DNA of 64,000 nucleotides, taken from the NCBI RefSeq assembly GCF_000972845.2, contig NC_040021.1:9529291-9593290 (forward strand). The letters run 5' to 3'. Made by a program: the position numbers and the translations under genes. Below, piece after piece: positions 62,942-64,000 of the stretch. The stretch is from Larimichthys crocea (lineage: Eukaryota; Chordata; Actinopteri; Sciaenidae). Within the stretch, counting starts at the first letter, position 1. Each line of letters begins with the position of its first letter. A model generated the notes under the pieces. It was given only the letters and a program-made list of their open reading frames with translations, was not told where the DNA came from and did no database searches.

Positions 62942-63359
62942 TGTTTTTGCATCTGAGCTGCCATCTGGGATATTTTAGACCCAACTACATCCCTCCCTCC
63001 CTGACAGTTATACTAACTGTCACTGATATGAGTATATGATATGAACTTTTGCTGTTGTGCGTGTTTGTTGAGTTGCACGTCAACATTGTGGAGAAGTTGT
63101 TGTGGTTGTCAGGGGGGAAGGTGATGTAACGTCCTGTTGTGCCACGGTTTTAGATTTTCCTCAGACGGTGGTTCTCTGTTTGTTTGTCCCCGTGTGCATA
63201 GACGTGTGTCTTTTGTGTTAAGGAACACTTTTTGTTTAGTGCATGATTAATTGTGCATCATTTTGATGTCATGACTTCAAAGCTCTGCCTCAGCTGATTT
63301 GTGGATGAAGGGGTAGTCTAATAGATAGATGGCTGGCTGGGAGGATACACACAATTTGC

Positions 63360-63720
63360 TTGAATCGCGTCACCAGCGGCTGCTTGAATCACAACCTAAT
63401 TGCCTCGCGTTGGAGATGATTGCATTAATTCGACGGTGCGGACTCAGTTTACGCAGCAGAGCCAGGAGGTGTCAGGTCGCCAATAAAACAGGAGTCTAAG
63501 TTTCATCCCACTTTATTGGCTTGTGCAGAAGCCTTTTGCCAATCACGGGGGATAATTGCGTGGCTTAATTTACCGTCAGAGGCTGCGGAATGAGAGACCT
63601 CGCTAAGATGAGAATCCAAGTTTCGTTGGATCCGTTATTTAAACACATTAGATCATGATTTGTTCCTGACAGTCTTTCACCTCTATTGTGTGGATAGAAG
63701 GGACTCTCAGTATGTTGCCA
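63360..63720. promoter_or_regulatory. Candidate enhancer near right edge
   Basis: Unique sequence with CCAATAAA (63480-63487) and its inverted copy TTTATTGG (63512-63519), GCCAATCA, GATAATTGCG, GCTTAATTTA and GCATTAATTCG, resembling clusters of homeodomain/Hox-type sites. Inference from motifs only. Confidence 0.25.
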
Positions 63721-63890
63721 TGTGGCAGTTAAGCGACACAGACATGGTCATGGCGAAGTGCTGATTTGATAAAGTGTGAATTGATTGGGGCTGAAACTAC
63801 ACAGGGAGATGGCTGTACAAGGGAGTCATTGATAACCTGTCCTGTGCTCGCCATTGATTATTGCTATCTTAGATAAGAGGACAGGAGACT

Positions 63891-63893
<3 letters not shown>

Positions 63894-63931
<38 letters not shown>

Positions 63932-63935
63932 CTCT
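63894..63935. repeat. (TC)n microsatellite
   Basis: TC run ending in TATC units. Confidence 0.95.
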
Positions 63936-64000
63936 TTGTATTTATAACATCAATGTGTGTATTAGAAAAGAGGATAATCATACTTTCAGGTCTGTGTCCT

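Larger units (their letters stand above)
59028..64000. other. Intergenic region downstream of adgb
   Basis: Nearly 5 kb without a gene I can support. It holds microsatellites, one short hairpin (60095-60129), a Z-DNA-prone alternating block near 59727-59775 and an enhancer-like stretch near the right edge. In vertebrates the next gene is usually STXBP5, but I see no exon of it. Confidence 0.7.

Overview
This window looks like nuclear DNA of a ray-finned fish, probably a percomorph-type teleost; that taxonomic reading is inference. The evidence is spliced genes with GT-AG introns, many CA/GT microsatellites, teleost-style MITE remnants and three vertebrate genes whose proteins I recognise. All three lie on the + strand in the order grm1 - rab32 - adgb, the same order known on human 6q24. 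I saw no bacterial or viral gene, no CRISPR array, no tRNA and no rRNA.

Region by region: (1) 1-6996 holds the last four coding exons of grm1 (group I metabotropic glutamate receptor): end of the extracellular domain, cysteine-rich linker, the whole seven-helix domain on one exon, and a long cytoplasmic tail with a Homer-binding and a PDZ-binding motif. Its 3' UTR runs to a poly(A) signal near 8.7 or 9.1 kb. (2) 9703-20892 holds a complete three-exon rab32 (213 aa), a Rab GTPase of lysosome-related organelles, with its 3' UTR to about 21.96 kb. (3) 23311-58601 holds a complete adgb (androglobin), reconstructed here as 34 coding exons. The exon phases agree at every junction and sum to 4287 nt, a 1428-residue protein. 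It has an N-terminal calpain-like region, a circularly permuted globin interrupted by an IQ motif, and a C-terminal coiled coil. Its proximal promoter carries an almost ideal RFX X-box next to a forkhead site, fitting a gene used in ciliated and spermatogenic cells. (4) 59.1-64.0 kb is intergenic, with microsatellites and two enhancer-like stretches but no gene I can support.

The three genes are neighbours by ancient synteny and do not form a pathway: a neuronal receptor, a trafficking GTPase and a cilium/sperm-associated chimeric globin. The most interesting signals concern adgb expression and splicing: the X-box promoter, an exon flanked by mutually complementary GT and CA repeats, and the intron just after the heme-contact exon, which has both a very weak donor and a TG-repeat acceptor. 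I found no clearly novel multi-gene system.
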